Source of the DNA: SZUA-36 sp963704855
GTDB taxonomy: Bacteria > Pseudomonadota > Gammaproteobacteria > Xanthomonadales > SZUA-36
Length of the DNA: 64,000 bases
Reading direction: 5' to 3'
NCBI GenBank assembly: GCA_963704855.1
Contig: CAVPHY010000001.1
Span: 124,001 to 188,000, forward strand
Each line of letters starts with the position of its first letter. Within the stretch, counting starts at the first letter, position 1. The translations under genes were made by a program, and so were the position numbers. The notes beneath the pieces were generated by a model. The model saw nothing but the letters and a program-made list of their open reading frames with translations. It was not told where the DNA came from and did no database searches. Positions 18,048 through 26,919 of this stretch are shown here, in pieces.

Positions 18048-18437
18048 ATGGATCACGCAACACTGATAGTTTTACTGGCATTGCTTCAATATATTTTCTT
18101 TACCGGCCGCGTGGGACAGGCCCGGGGAAAATACAATGTCAGCGCCCCGGCATGCGATGGTGATGAAGCCTTTAACCGCGTGTTCAGAATCCAGCAAAAC
18201 ACCATGGAACAGTTGATTATTTTCATACCGGCAACCTATGCCTTTGCTTATTACCTGAGTGAACTGTGGATGCTGATACCGGGACTGGCCTTCATTATCG
18301 GGCGTTTCCTGTTTTCGGCCGGATACCTGAAAGACCCGAAGTCGCGGGGACCGGGTATGTTCATAACATTTGCGTCAAATATGGTGCTGGTACTCGGTGC
18401 GCTGTTCGGCCTGGTGAGGGTGATGTTCTTCAGTTAA
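18048..18437 (+). CDS. MAPEG-family membrane protein
   Basis: Small integral membrane protein of 129 aa with about four helices (LIVLLALLQYIFF, MEQLIIFIPATYAFAYYL, LWMLIPGLAFIIGRFLF, MVLVLGALFGLVRVMFF). The loop NRVFRIQQNTMEQ matches the conserved segment of the MAPEG (membrane-associated eicosanoid and glutathione metabolism) family. The A-G-Y-x-x-D-P motif (SAGYLKDPKSRGPG) is also typical. Bacterial members bind glutathione or lipid substrates; the actual reaction here is unknown. A palindrome 18 bases downstream of the stop separates it from the convergent mmsA. Confidence 0.88.
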   Translation: MDHATLIVLLALLQYIFFTGRVGQARGKYNVSAPACDGDEAFNRVFRIQQNTMEQLIIFIPATYAFAYYLSELWMLIPGLAFIIGRFLFSAGYLKDPKSRGPGMFITFASNMVLVLGALFGLVRVMFFS

Positions 18438-18454
18438 ATCAAGGGGCACCATGG

Positions 18455-18475
18455 GGAGGGTAAATATTACCCTCC
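18455..18475. repeat. Short palindrome between convergent genes
   Basis: GGAGGGTAA / TTACCCTCC with a three-base loop, between the MAPEG gene and mmsA. It differs from the GGTGGGTAA/TTACCCACC palindromes at 54813 and 60908-61008 by one compensated base pair, suggesting conservation of the fold. It may act as a bidirectional terminator. Confidence 0.65.
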
Positions 18476-18486
18476 AACCAGGAAAA

Positions 18487-19983
18487 TTAACCCAACTGCG
18501 GAAAGTGAAAATCTGCGCCCTTGCGGATACCGGTATGCCAGCGCTGGGTAACGGCCTTGACCCGTGTATAGAAACGAATACCTTCCGGCCCGTAGATGTG
18601 GTGGTCGCCAAACAAGGACTGCTTCCAGCCACCAAAACTATGGAAAGCCATCGGCACCGGAATCGGGATGTTCACACCGACCATGCCAACCTGCACGTTC
18701 TGCACGAAGTTACGCGCCGCGTCACCGTCACGGGTGAATATGGAAACACCATTGCCGTAAACGTGTGTATTGATCAACTCCACGGCCTCGTCATAGGAAT
18801 TTACACGAACCACGCATAAAACCGGGCCGAAAATCTCTTCCTGGTATATCCGCATATCTGCTTTGACGTGGTCAAACAGGCAGCCGCCAATAAAAAACCC
18901 ATCCGCGTGATCAGCGTGTCTGAAACCACGGCCATCCACGACGAGGTCGGCGCCCTCTTCCACACCCAGTGTCACATATCCAGAAACCTTTGCATGGTGC
19001 TCACCGGTAATCAGCGGGCCCATTTCGGCCCCTGCCACGTTTCCAGGCTGAATTGAGAGTGCCTGCACCCTTGGTTTTAACTGCGCAACCAGTGCGGCGG
19101 CGGTTTCATCACCGACAACAACAGCCACGGAAATCGCCATGCAGCGTTCACCGGCAGAGCCATAGGCGGACCCCATCAGGGCATCAACCGCAGCTTCCAG
19201 CGGCGCATCGGGCATAACCACCATGTGGTTCTTGGCGCCACCCAGTGCCTGCACGCGTTTGCCGTTTTTCGAGCCGACCTCGTAAATCTTTTTGGCGATC
19301 GGGGTCGAACCGACAAAACTGATGGCCTTGATGTCATCGTGGGCCAGGATGGCATCCACAGCGACCCGGTCGCCATGAACGACATTGAATACACCATCCG
19401 GAACGCCCGCCTGCCTGATCAGTTCAGCCAGCAGCATGGATGCGCCCGGATCCCGTTCGGAGGGCTTCAGAACGAAGGTATTGCCGCAAACCAAGGCCAT
19501 CGGGATCATCCACAGGGGCACCATGGCGGGGAAATTAAACGGGGTAATACCGGCAACCACACCCAGCGGTTGCCTGAAAGAAAAGGCATCAACATCAACA
19601 CCGACACTGTCCGAAAACTCACCTTTCAGTAATTGCGGCGCACCGCAGGCAAACTCGACCACTTCCAGGCCACGGGTTACTTCACCGAGTGCATCATCAC
19701 GGACCTTTCCATGTTCGGATGTCAGCAGGGCTGCCAGCTCATCCCTGTGTTCCTCGATCAGTTCCTTGAGGCGGAACATGCAACGGGCACGCCTTAATGC
19801 AGGCAGCGCAGCCCAGCCCGGGAAAGCCGCGACGGCTGCTTTTACTGCAATATCCAGTTCGTCGGCAGATGCCAGCGGCACCTGTTTTTGCACCCGGCCG
19901 GTGGCCGGATCAAACACATCGCCATAACGACCACTGCTGCCTTCAAGCAGTTTTCCATCGATAAAGTGAGTCAGATTTTCCAT
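18487..19983 (-). CDS. mmsA: CoA-acylating methylmalonate-semialdehyde dehydrogenase
   Basis: Oxidises malonate or methylmalonate semialdehyde to acetyl-CoA or propionyl-CoA plus CO2, with NAD. The 498-aa protein starts at the ATG 19983 (ENLTHFIDGKLLEG), four bases after the aminotransferase stop; an upstream in-frame start would overlap that gene. Visible motifs are FNFPAMVPLWMIPMALVCGNTF, KPSERDPGAS, VHGDRVAVDAI, SFVGSTPIAKKIYEVG, NHMVVMPDA and the catalytic Cys near residue 282 in GSAGERCMAIS, with FGPVLCVVRV near the end. Directly downstream of a class III omega-aminotransferase, it most likely takes malonate semialdehyde from beta-alanine. Valine or thymine routes are alternatives. Confidence 0.95.
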   Translation of the reverse strand: MENLTHFIDGKLLEGSSGRYGDVFDPATGRVQKQVPLASADELDIAVKAAVAAFPGWAALPALRRARCMFRLKELIEEHRDELAALLTSEHGKVRDDALGEVTRGLEVVEFACGAPQLLKGEFSDSVGVDVDAFSFRQPLGVVAGITPFNFPAMVPLWMIPMALVCGNTFVLKPSERDPGASMLLAELIRQAGVPDGVFNVVHGDRVAVDAILAHDDIKAISFVGSTPIAKKIYEVGSKNGKRVQALGGAKNHMVVMPDAPLEAAVDALMGSAYGSAGERCMAISVAVVVGDETAAALVAQLKPRVQALSIQPGNVAGAEMGPLITGEHHAKVSGYVTLGVEEGADLVVDGRGFRHADHADGFFIGGCLFDHVKADMRIYQEEIFGPVLCVVRVNSYDEAVELINTHVYGNGVSIFTRDGDAARNFVQNVQVGMVGVNIPIPVPMAFHSFGGWKQSLFGDHHIYGPEGIRFYTRVKAVTQRWHTGIRKGADFHFPQLG

Positions 19984-19987
19984 GACG

Positions 19988-21301
19988 CTAGGCTCGGATG
20001 ACTGTTCTGAAAGTTTCAACAGCTTGCTGGATATGGCTTTCCTCGAGGATCAGTGGCGGACTCATAGCGATGGTGTCACCGGTCACTCGGACCATCAGGC
20101 CGGATTCAAAGCACTTCTGGATGATCCCCGCCCCGCGTGCACCGGGCTGGCCTTCGATTGCGGCGAACTCGACGGCGCCCATCAAACCATAGTTGCGTAT
20201 ATCAATCACGTTCGGCTCACCCTTCATCGAATGCAGCGCGTCTTCAAGCACGGGGGCCATGTCAGCAGCGCGCTGGAACAGACCCTCATCGGCATAAACC
20301 TGCTGGGTCGCCTTACAGGCTGCGACCGCCAGTGGATGGGCGGAATAGGTGTAGCCATGGAACAACTCTATCGCGGAGCCCGGCTTGGACATGAACTCGT
20401 TATAGATTTCATCGCGTACGAATACCGCACCCATCGGCACGGTGCCGCTGGTCAAACCCTTGGCAGAGGTAATGATATCCGGTGTCACGTCAAAGGCCTG
20501 GGCGGCAAAATTATGGCCGAGGCGCCCAAAGCCGGTGATCACCTCATCAAAAATCAACAGGATATCGTGTTTGTCGCAAATCTCCCGCAGTCGCTTCAGG
20601 TAGCCCTTCGGCGGTATCAGCACACCCGCTGAACCCGCAATCGGTTCAACAATAACCGCGGCCACGTTGGACGGATCGTGCAGGGTCAGGATACCCTCCA
20701 GCGCATTGGCAAGCTCAACACCGGATTCAGGCAAGCCCCTGGAATAGGCATTACGATCAAGCGAATGTGTATGCGGCAGGTGATCCACACCCGGGATCAT
20801 GGAACTTGAAAACTGCTTGCGGTTATGCGGAATGCCACCCACGGAAATACCGCCAAAACCAACACCATGGTAGCCACGTTCACGTCCGATCAGACGGGTG
20901 CGAGACGGCTGGCCCCGTTCCTTATGGTAGGCCAACGCAATTTTTAACGCGGTATCGACCGATTCAGAACCGGAATTGGTAAAGAACACATGGTTCATTC
21001 CCTGCGGTGTTAATGCGGCCAGTGTCTCGGCCACTTCAAACGCCGCCGGGTGGCTGAAACCAAACGGCGGAGCGTAATCCATCTCCGCCGCCTGCGCCTG
21101 GATCGCCGCAACTATCCTGGGGTGGCCGTGGCCTGCATTGCAGCACCACAAACCGGCCACCATATCAAGAATCTCACGGCCATCAGGCGTGTAATAGAAC
21201 ATGCCGTTGGCACGTGCAACCAGGCGCGGGTTTTTCTTGAACGCCCGGTTGCCTGTGAAGGGCATCCAAAATGATTCCAAAGACTGTTTTTTGTCACTCA
21301 T
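19988..21301 (-). CDS. bauA: Omega-amino acid (beta-alanine)--pyruvate aminotransferase
   Basis: PLP-dependent class III aminotransferase of 437 aa. It has the N-terminal FWMPFTGNRAFKKNPRLV typical of beta-alanine/omega-amino acid:pyruvate transaminases, the cofactor ring residues in FFTNSGSESVDTALKIA and ERGYHGVGFGGISVGG, LLIFDEVITGFGR, and the Schiff-base Lys near residue 281 in TSAKGLTSGTVPMGAV. It moves the amino group of beta-alanine (or a related omega-amino acid) to pyruvate, giving malonate semialdehyde and alanine. The neighbours fit: mmsA consumes the semialdehyde and ald, 39 bases upstream, recycles alanine to pyruvate. Substrate preference is inferred. Confidence 0.93.
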   Translation of the reverse strand: MSDKKQSLESFWMPFTGNRAFKKNPRLVARANGMFYYTPDGREILDMVAGLWCCNAGHGHPRIVAAIQAQAAEMDYAPPFGFSHPAAFEVAETLAALTPQGMNHVFFTNSGSESVDTALKIALAYHKERGQPSRTRLIGRERGYHGVGFGGISVGGIPHNRKQFSSSMIPGVDHLPHTHSLDRNAYSRGLPESGVELANALEGILTLHDPSNVAAVIVEPIAGSAGVLIPPKGYLKRLREICDKHDILLIFDEVITGFGRLGHNFAAQAFDVTPDIITSAKGLTSGTVPMGAVFVRDEIYNEFMSKPGSAIELFHGYTYSAHPLAVAACKATQQVYADEGLFQRAADMAPVLEDALHSMKGEPNVIDIRNYGLMGAVEFAAIEGQPGARGAGIIQKCFESGLMVRVTGDTIAMSPPLILEESHIQQAVETFRTVIRA

Positions 21302-21340
21302 TTTGTCTGCTCCTCACATAGAACGTGCAAAACTTCGGTT

Positions 21341-22462
21341 TCAGGCGGTTTTCAGCGCCTCAACCGCGGGTACGTAATCATATCCCAGGTCACGCGCAAC
21401 GTCTTCAAAGGTGACCATACCACGATGCACGTTCAGACCCGCCAGCAGATGCGGGTTGTCCAGCATCGCTTTCTTGGCACCCTTGTTGGCCAGGGCCAGG
21501 GCGAACGGCAGAGTCGCGTTGTTCAATGCAAAGGTTGATGTACGCGGCACCGCTCCGGGCATATTGGCTACACAGTAATGCACGATACCGTCGACCACGT
21601 AGGTTGGGTCCTGGTGGGTGGTGGCGCGTGAAGTTTCAAAGCAACCACCCTGGTCAATCGCGACATCGACCAGCACCGATCCTTTACGCATCATTGCAAG
21701 ATGCGCTCGTCTGACCAGCTTGGGTGCGGCCGCGCCGGGGATCAAAACACCACCAACGACCAAATCTGCATCCTGGATGTGGCGTTCAATAGAATCAGCA
21801 TTGGAGTAAACCGTCTGTACGCGACTGTCGAAAGTCGCGTCCAGGAAACGCAAAACATCCAGGCTGCGGTCAAGGATGATCACGTTCGCACCCATTCCGA
21901 CAACCATCTGGGCCGCATTCAGGCCTACTGTACCACCACCGATGATTACAACTTTCGCAGGTTCAACACCGGGTACACCACCGAGCAATACACCGGATCC
22001 TCCGTGGGCCTTTTCAAGGCACCAGGCGCCTGCCTGGATCGCCAGTCGGCCGGCGACTTCGGACATCGGCGCGAGCAATGGCAGCCCGCCTTTCTTGTCG
22101 GTCACGGTTTCATAGGCAATGCAGGTTGCGCCGCTTTTGACCAGTTCTTCGGTCTGCGGGGCGTCAGGCGCCAGGTGCAGGTAGGTGAACAGAACGTGGT
22201 CGGCTCTGAGCATGGCGCGCTCAACCGCTTGAGGCTCCTTGACCTTTACGATCATCTCGGCCTTGTCAAAAATACTCGGTGCATCGTTCAGAATTTTGGC
22301 TCCGGCTGCAACGTAATCTTCATCCAGCATGCCAATACCGGCACCGGCATTGGTTTCAACATAGACTTCATGACCATTTGCAACGAGTTCACGAACTGAA
22401 GCGGGAACCAGACCTACGCGGAACTCATTGTTTTTAATTTCCTTGGGGACACCGACTCTCAT
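21341..22462 (-). CDS. ald: Alanine dehydrogenase
   Basis: NAD-dependent oxidative deamination of L-alanine to pyruvate and ammonia. It has 373 aa, the standard length. Conserved parts are MRVGVPKEIKNNEFRVG, the substrate-binding Lys near residue 74 in MIVKVKEPQ, the His of LFTYLHLAPD near 96, and the Rossmann loop VIIGGGTVGLNAAQMVVGMG. VDVAIDQGGCFETSRATTH and NMPGAVPRTSTFALNNAT are also present. It is divergent from lrp across 119 AT-rich bases, as in many gammaproteobacteria where Lrp controls ald. It is also head of the run ald-bauA-mmsA, which gives a closed route from omega-amino acid nitrogen to ammonia. Confidence 0.97.
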   Translation of the reverse strand: MRVGVPKEIKNNEFRVGLVPASVRELVANGHEVYVETNAGAGIGMLDEDYVAAGAKILNDAPSIFDKAEMIVKVKEPQAVERAMLRADHVLFTYLHLAPDAPQTEELVKSGATCIAYETVTDKKGGLPLLAPMSEVAGRLAIQAGAWCLEKAHGGSGVLLGGVPGVEPAKVVIIGGGTVGLNAAQMVVGMGANVIILDRSLDVLRFLDATFDSRVQTVYSNADSIERHIQDADLVVGGVLIPGAAAPKLVRRAHLAMMRKGSVLVDVAIDQGGCFETSRATTHQDPTYVVDGIVHYCVANMPGAVPRTSTFALNNATLPFALALANKGAKKAMLDNPHLLAGLNVHRGMVTFEDVARDLGYDYVPAVEALKTA

Positions 22463-22581
22463 GACAACACCTCTGATTATGTAAAACCACCATTTTATAT
22501 AGATTAAAGCAGTTTTATTCTCTATTGATAAAATCTCAGCAGTGTTTTAATCTTTTTTAAGACCAATAAGAAGTTTTATAA
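22463..22581. promoter_or_regulatory. Divergent ald/lrp control region
   Basis: 119 bases, strikingly AT-rich against a GC-rich background, with several A/T tracts (ATTTTATATAGATTAAAG, TTTTATTCTCTATTGATAAAA, TTTTAATCTTTTTTAAG). Lrp recognises degenerate AT-rich sites with flanking tracts, so this is the probable Lrp-controlled operator for both genes. No single operator could be delimited. Confidence 0.5.
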
Positions 22582-23067
22582 ATGAATAAGAAACCCCAAA
22601 ACCCCAAGGCGCTTGACCGGACCGACCGGCGTATTCTCGAATGCCTGCAAAACGATGGCAGGATTTCCAATGTGCGCCTCGCACGCAAGGTCAACCTCAC
22701 ACCGACTCCGTGTATAGAACGCGTCAAGCGGCTCGAGCGACAGGGTTTTATACGTGGCTACACAGCTATCCTGAACCCTGAACTCGTCAATGCAAGCCTG
22801 CTCGTTTTTGTTGAAATCGACCTGGCGCACAAATCACCGGATGCTTTCAACAAGTTCAGGGTGGAGGCGCGGAAACTTCCCGAGATCATGGAGTGCCACC
22901 TGGTTTCCGGTAATTTCGATTACCTGATCAAGGCCCGTGTCAGCGATATGAAGGCCTACCGCGAATTGCTCGGTGAAAAAATTCTTTCTTTACCGGGTGT
23001 CAACGGCTCGCGCAGTTACGTAGTTATGGAAGAGGTCAAGGAAACTCTTAACCTGCCATTGTTTTAA
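22582..23067 (+). CDS. lrp: Leucine-responsive regulatory protein
   Basis: Lrp/AsnC-family transcription regulator of 161 aa that closely follows classical Lrp along its length. It has the DNA-binding domain LDRTDRRILECLQNDGRISNVRLARKV with the recognition helix region TPTPCIERVKRLERQGFIRGY, then the RAM effector domain (SLLVFVEI, MECHLVSGNFDYLIKARVSDM, LPGVNGSRSYVVMEEVKETL). Unlike many Lrp relatives that regulate a single neighbour, the conservation suggests the global-type Lrp. Divergent placement from ald and the downstream amino-acid catabolic genes indicates local control in response to leucine or alanine. Confidence 0.94.
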   Translation: MNKKPQNPKALDRTDRRILECLQNDGRISNVRLARKVNLTPTPCIERVKRLERQGFIRGYTAILNPELVNASLLVFVEIDLAHKSPDAFNKFRVEARKLPEIMECHLVSGNFDYLIKARVSDMKAYRELLGEKILSLPGVNGSRSYVVMEEVKETLNLPLF

Positions 23068-23123
23068 ACAGTTGGTAAAAAATTAATTGCGATGCACTGC
23101 AACAGCTGACATAGAATGCGCCC

Positions 23124-24041
23124 ATGAGTACGATCATCATCCAGCACGACGACTGTTTACGTCACAACCCCGGCCCCAATCACGCTGAGTCCACACACCG
23201 GATCAAGGCCGTACTCAGCGGGCTGGAAGGCCTCAAGGACCTGCAAATACTACCCGCACCGCTGGCAACTGCCGAACAGATCGTACGTGTCCACCCGGCA
23301 GAATTCTGGGCCGGCATCACCGCGAAAGAGCCTTCGGAAGGCATCTATACGATCGACCCGGACACCTTTCTGAATAACGGCTCAATAGATGCAACGCTGC
23401 GTGCCAGCGGTGGTTTATGTTTTGCCATTGACCAGATACTGGAAGGTAACGCGCTCAGGGCCTTTTGCGCTACGCGCCCACCCGGCCACCACAGCGAACG
23501 CGAGGTTGCGATGGGGTTCTGCCTGCTAAACCACGTTGCGATCGGAGCGCTTCATGCACTTGCGCAACCCGGCATCAAGCGGGTCGCCATCATCGATTTC
23601 GACGTACACCACGGCAACGGTACCCAGGCAATTTTCGAAGACAACCCCAATGTCCTGTTTGTCTCCAGCCACCAGTTACCGCTGTATCCCGGGACCGGGC
23701 AAATTGAAGAAACCGGTTGTGGCAACATTCTGAACCTGCCACTGGCGCCGGGTGATGGCAGCAAGCCTTTCCGTAAAATCTGGAGCAGTCTCGGTTTACC
23801 GGCCGTGCATAGTTTCAAACCCGACCTGATCCTGATTTCGGCGGGTTTTGATGCGCATCAGCGTGATCCATTGGCGCAGATAGAGCTCCAGGATGCGGAT
23901 TTCCACTGGATCACGGATCAAATTTGCGATATCGCGAACGACAGCTGCCGGGGGCGCGTGGCATCCATACTCGAAGGTGGTTATGACCTGCACGCACTGG
24001 CGACCTCCAGCCACGCGCATGTGACAGCGCTTACCGGCTGA
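23124..24041 (+). CDS. Histone deacetylase-family amidohydrolase
   Basis: Zn-dependent deacetylase of 305 aa. It has the active-site His pair in RPPGHHSERE (near 122-123), NHVAIGA, the Asp-x-His Zn ligands in DFDVHHGNGTQAIF (near 160-165), the second Asp in SAGFDAHQRDPLA (near 241) and EGGYDL. Bacterial members include acetylpolyamine amidohydrolases and acetoin-utilisation-type enzymes, so an N-acetylated polyamine or a lysine-acetylated protein is the likely substrate; the sequence does not decide. It starts 56 bases after lrp on the same strand and is followed by a tRNA gene. Confidence 0.9.
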   Translation: MSTIIIQHDDCLRHNPGPNHAESTHRIKAVLSGLEGLKDLQILPAPLATAEQIVRVHPAEFWAGITAKEPSEGIYTIDPDTFLNNGSIDATLRASGGLCFAIDQILEGNALRAFCATRPPGHHSEREVAMGFCLLNHVAIGALHALAQPGIKRVAIIDFDVHHGNGTQAIFEDNPNVLFVSSHQLPLYPGTGQIEETGCGNILNLPLAPGDGSKPFRKIWSSLGLPAVHSFKPDLILISAGFDAHQRDPLAQIELQDADFHWITDQICDIANDSCRGRVASILEGGYDLHALATSSHAHVTALTG

Positions 24042-24102
24042 TTTACAGCCTGATAAATAGTAGAATTATTTTAGGGTAGAATAATTGTGGCGGACCAATA
24101 AT

Positions 24103-24176
24103 GCGGGTGTAGTTCAATGGTAGAACTTCAGCTTCCCAAGCTGAATACGTGGGTTCGATTCCCATCACCCGCTCCA
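24103..24176 (+). tRNA. tRNA-Gly (anticodon CCC)
   Basis: 74-nt cloverleaf with an encoded CCA end. Acceptor arm GCGGGTG/CACCCGC, D arm GTTC..GAAC, anticodon arm TTCAGC/GCTGAA with loop TTCCCAA (anticodon CCC, reading GGG), and T arm TGGG/CCCA with loop TTCGATT. The discriminator base is T. It stands alone between the deacetylase and dimethylargininase genes. Confidence 0.97.
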
Positions 24177-24204
24177 CTCCCCGACAACAGGAAAGCCAGC
24201 ACGC

Positions 24205-24966
24205 ATGTTCACAAAAGCAATCGTCAGAATACCGTGCAAGGCAATGGTAAACGGTCTGAGCAGTGCCAGTCTCGGCGTGCCCGATTACCAAAAAGCCCTG
24301 CTTCAGCACGCTGATTACATTGAAGCGCTGAAGGAGTGCGGTCTAAAGGTTACCGTGTTACCGGCGGATGAGAATTTTCCCGACTCCACTTTCGTCGAAG
24401 ACGTTGCGTTGATGACACCCCACTGCGCCATCCTGACCAACCCGGGCGCACCATCGCGCACCCTCGAAACACGCACCATGCTGAATACGATCCGTGAATT
24501 CTATACGGAGGTGGAAACAATTGACGCCCCCGGAACCGTGGAAGCCGGCGACATCATGATGGTCGGTGATCATTACTATATCGGCTTGTCAGCACGAACC
24601 AACCAGGCAGGCGCGGCACAGATGATTGAAATCCTGGAACGTTACGGCCTGCATGGATCAGTGGTCGAGTTATTAGAGGTATTACATCTGAAAACCGGCC
24701 TGGGTTATCTGGAGAACAATAACCTCTTAGCCTGTGGTGAGTTTTTGAACAAGCCGGAGTTCCAACAATACAAGCTCCTGGAGGTCGATCCGGCAGAGGC
24801 CTATGCAGCCAACAGCGTGTGGATCAATGGCACGGTGCTTGTTCCCGCAGGATTTCCAAAAACGCAGGCCCTGATTGCAGCAGCGGGGTACAAGGTCAGG
24901 CCGGTTGATGTATCCGAATTCCAGAAACTCGATGGCGGGCTCAGTTGTCTTTCACTGAGATTTTAA
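24205..24966 (+). CDS. Dimethylarginine dimethylaminohydrolase-like enzyme
   Basis: Member of the guanidino-group modifying (amidinotransferase/DDAH) superfamily, 253 aa. The substrate-binding acidic pair is in STFVEDVAL (residues 65-66), the catalytic His in VLHLKTGLGYL (near 161), and the nucleophilic Cys near 248 in GGLSCLSLRF at the very C-terminus, exactly as in DDAH. The reaction would be hydrolysis of N-methylated arginine to citrulline and a methylamine, or of arginine to citrulline; the N-terminal part resembles DDAH more than arginine deiminase. It begins 28 bases after the tRNA. In some bacteria the product feeds amino-acid catabolism, fitting the neighbourhood. Confidence 0.88.
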   Translation: MFTKAIVRIPCKAMVNGLSSASLGVPDYQKALLQHADYIEALKECGLKVTVLPADENFPDSTFVEDVALMTPHCAILTNPGAPSRTLETRTMLNTIREFYTEVETIDAPGTVEAGDIMMVGDHYYIGLSARTNQAGAAQMIEILERYGLHGSVVELLEVLHLKTGLGYLENNNLLACGEFLNKPEFQQYKLLEVDPAEAYAANSVWINGTVLVPAGFPKTQALIAAAGYKVRPVDVSEFQKLDGGLSCLSLRF

Positions 24967-25025
24967 AAGCCTCATTCACCACTGCTTCGAACGTCACGGT
25001 TGACAACCGGTCGATGGCCTCACCA

Positions 25026-26027
25026 TCACCGGCGGACACCTTCCAGCACACGCTCGACAATCACATCATCCGCCATGCTTTCCATTTTCCAGTTTTTCAG
25101 AAAGGCACAATGCCCGCCATAGCGGGTGACGATCAATTCGATCCTGTCGTTATCCGGCAGATCCACGAAATCGCTCACCGGCACCACCATGTCATCCTCC
25201 GAGGTCAGGATGGTGGTCGGTATTGTTATGGCCTTGAGACGGTCGCCCGCGACCGAGTAACCATCGAAATACTGTTCCAGTGAATCAAACTCGTAGTGAC
25301 GCGTGGCCAGGTAGCCCGTCCTTTCCCGCAGGTTTCCAAGCTTGTGCCACTCCTCATATTCACAGGTATCCGGGAACAGGGTCTGCTTGACCTTGATCGA
25401 TTTCGCCCATTTGCGGATGAAGTAACTCTCATACCCCTTTGGGCCCTCCTCCATTGCCTGGAGTGTGTTTGAAGGCGAGATGACGGGGCATACTGCAACC
25501 ACCTGCCGCAGTGACAACCCGGCGTTGGGTGCGGCCATCGCCACTCTCAGGGCGAAATTCCCCCCCAGCGAATACCCGGAAAGCGCCCAGTTTTGCGCGC
25601 CTGTGCGTCGTTGGATATCCTGCAATGCATATATCACTTCCGCCAGGCGGCAGGAGTGGAAAAGGCCCTGGTTCATATGATGGCTGTCACCATGGTCTCG
25701 AAAATTCAGACGGAAAACATCGAAACCGTGGTTGTACAGCATGCCACCGGCCGCCACGATATAGTTGGACCGGCTACTGCCCTCCCAGCCATGAAACAGG
25801 ACTACCAGGCCTTTGCTGTCACCTTTTTGCGGTGAGTAATGGCCCAGTAAACGCACATCATCACCACCGTCCAGTATCCAGTCCTGCTCGGCATCCAGCA
25901 TGGCTTCTGAGCGTTTTCTGACAATTCTCCGCCGATAGGCACTGCTGTTGATCAGCGATTGCGTATGCGTGCTGCGCAGGCCGAAAGCCGGTGAAAATGA
26001 AGCTGCTGTGACCCTGGAACGTTTCAT
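25026..26027 (-). CDS. YheT-like alpha/beta hydrolase
   Basis: Serine hydrolase of the YheT/ABHD1 group, 333 aa. It has an N-terminal segment (FGLRSTHTQSLINSS) close to the PxxWxxGxHxQT-type signature of that group. The oxyanion region is LVVLFHGWEGSSRSNY, followed by LNFRDHGDSHH, the nucleophile elbow SGYSLGGNFAL (Ser near 152), the Asp in SEDDMVVPV and the His in GGHCAFL near 300. Activity on short or medium-chain esters is known for relatives; physiological substrates are unclear. It is seven bases downstream of a PlsC-like acyltransferase gene on the same strand, suggesting a two-gene lipid-related operon. Confidence 0.88.
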   Translation of the reverse strand: MKRSRVTAASFSPAFGLRSTHTQSLINSSAYRRRIVRKRSEAMLDAEQDWILDGGDDVRLLGHYSPQKGDSKGLVVLFHGWEGSSRSNYIVAAGGMLYNHGFDVFRLNFRDHGDSHHMNQGLFHSCRLAEVIYALQDIQRRTGAQNWALSGYSLGGNFALRVAMAAPNAGLSLRQVVAVCPVISPSNTLQAMEEGPKGYESYFIRKWAKSIKVKQTLFPDTCEYEEWHKLGNLRERTGYLATRHYEFDSLEQYFDGYSVAGDRLKAITIPTTILTSEDDMVVPVSDFVDLPDNDRIELIVTRYGGHCAFLKNWKMESMADDVIVERVLEGVRR

Positions 26028-26034
26028 TCAAAAA

Positions 26035-26805
26035 TTATTGCTTATGCTCATAGCTGCTGACAACCGCAGCCCTTGCACCATCTGCCAGCGCACGGCGCGG
26101 TTGACCGATCGAACTGATGAGCGGCAGAAAACGGACATCGGCGACCGATTTCGGCCTGGCCAGTTGACGGAATAAATTCATCAGCATTGACTCACCCACC
26201 CGAAACGAAACTTCGTCATCGACACGCCCGTCACGCATATAGCGGACCATAATCGGCTGGACCGGACATCCAACATCGACCGCCGAGCGGAACATACGGG
26301 CATGAAAAACCCTTATCGGCGCACCGGCCTGTATACCCCCTTCCGGAAAAATGGCAACGGCCCGTCCCTCACGCAGACGTTGCGACATGAGCGCACTCAC
26401 ATCCGCGGCGGAGTCGTGGTTGCCACGCTGGTGGAAAATTGTGCCGCCGACCCGTGCGATCGACCGGAACACCGGCCAGCTTTCGATTTCCGCCTTACCG
26501 ACGAAACCCATCGCACAGGCGCTGTGCAATACGGGGATGTCCAGCCAGGAAATATGATTGGCCGCGATCAAAACAGGCTCGGCCGGTGGTTCACCGGTAA
26601 CCTGTACTTTTATCCCGAAAAGCCACGCCAGCCTGTTTGCAAGCCGGACTGCACCCGCGTCCGCCTTGCGCGAACCTTCCTTCGTTCCCTGCTGCCTGCG
26701 ATGATTCACCAGCATCAGGATGGGAGGGAGAAAAAACAGCAAAAACCCCACCAAAAACAGGCTGCGGTAGGTAAACCTCAGTACTGAAGCAAATTTTGAA
26801 ATCAT
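26035..26805 (-). CDS. PlsC-like 1-acylglycerol-3-phosphate acyltransferase
   Basis: Membrane-associated acyltransferase of 256 aa. An N-terminal membrane segment (LFLVGFLLFFLPPILML) is followed by the catalytic NHISWLD box (residues about 83-89, HX4D), a GGTIFHQRG element, and FPEGGIQAG near 155 for substrate binding. It would acylate lysophosphatidic acid or a related lysolipid. The neighbouring hydrolase gene overlaps its operon. At least one other acyltransferase of this kind is in the window (45626), so specificity may differ, for example ornithine-lipid or membrane-remodelling functions. Confidence 0.87.
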   Translation of the reverse strand: MISKFASVLRFTYRSLFLVGFLLFFLPPILMLVNHRRQQGTKEGSRKADAGAVRLANRLAWLFGIKVQVTGEPPAEPVLIAANHISWLDIPVLHSACAMGFVGKAEIESWPVFRSIARVGGTIFHQRGNHDSAADVSALMSQRLREGRAVAIFPEGGIQAGAPIRVFHARMFRSAVDVGCPVQPIMVRYMRDGRVDDEVSFRVGESMLMNLFRQLARPKSVADVRFLPLISSIGQPRRALADGARAAVVSSYEHKQ

Positions 26806-26919
26806 AATCCGGTCAAACCCGCTCCGAACTTTGAGAAAAGTGGCGCAAAGGTTATCACATCAGCGACAATAGGCCGCGGATCATTTTCGGATCAACCCGG
26901 CGTGCGGTTAAAAGGTGCA

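Noticed and set aside
24103..24176. The tRNA-Gly as an integration site of a genomic island
   Set aside because: No integrase lies next to it and no repeat of its 3' end was noticed in the following genes.
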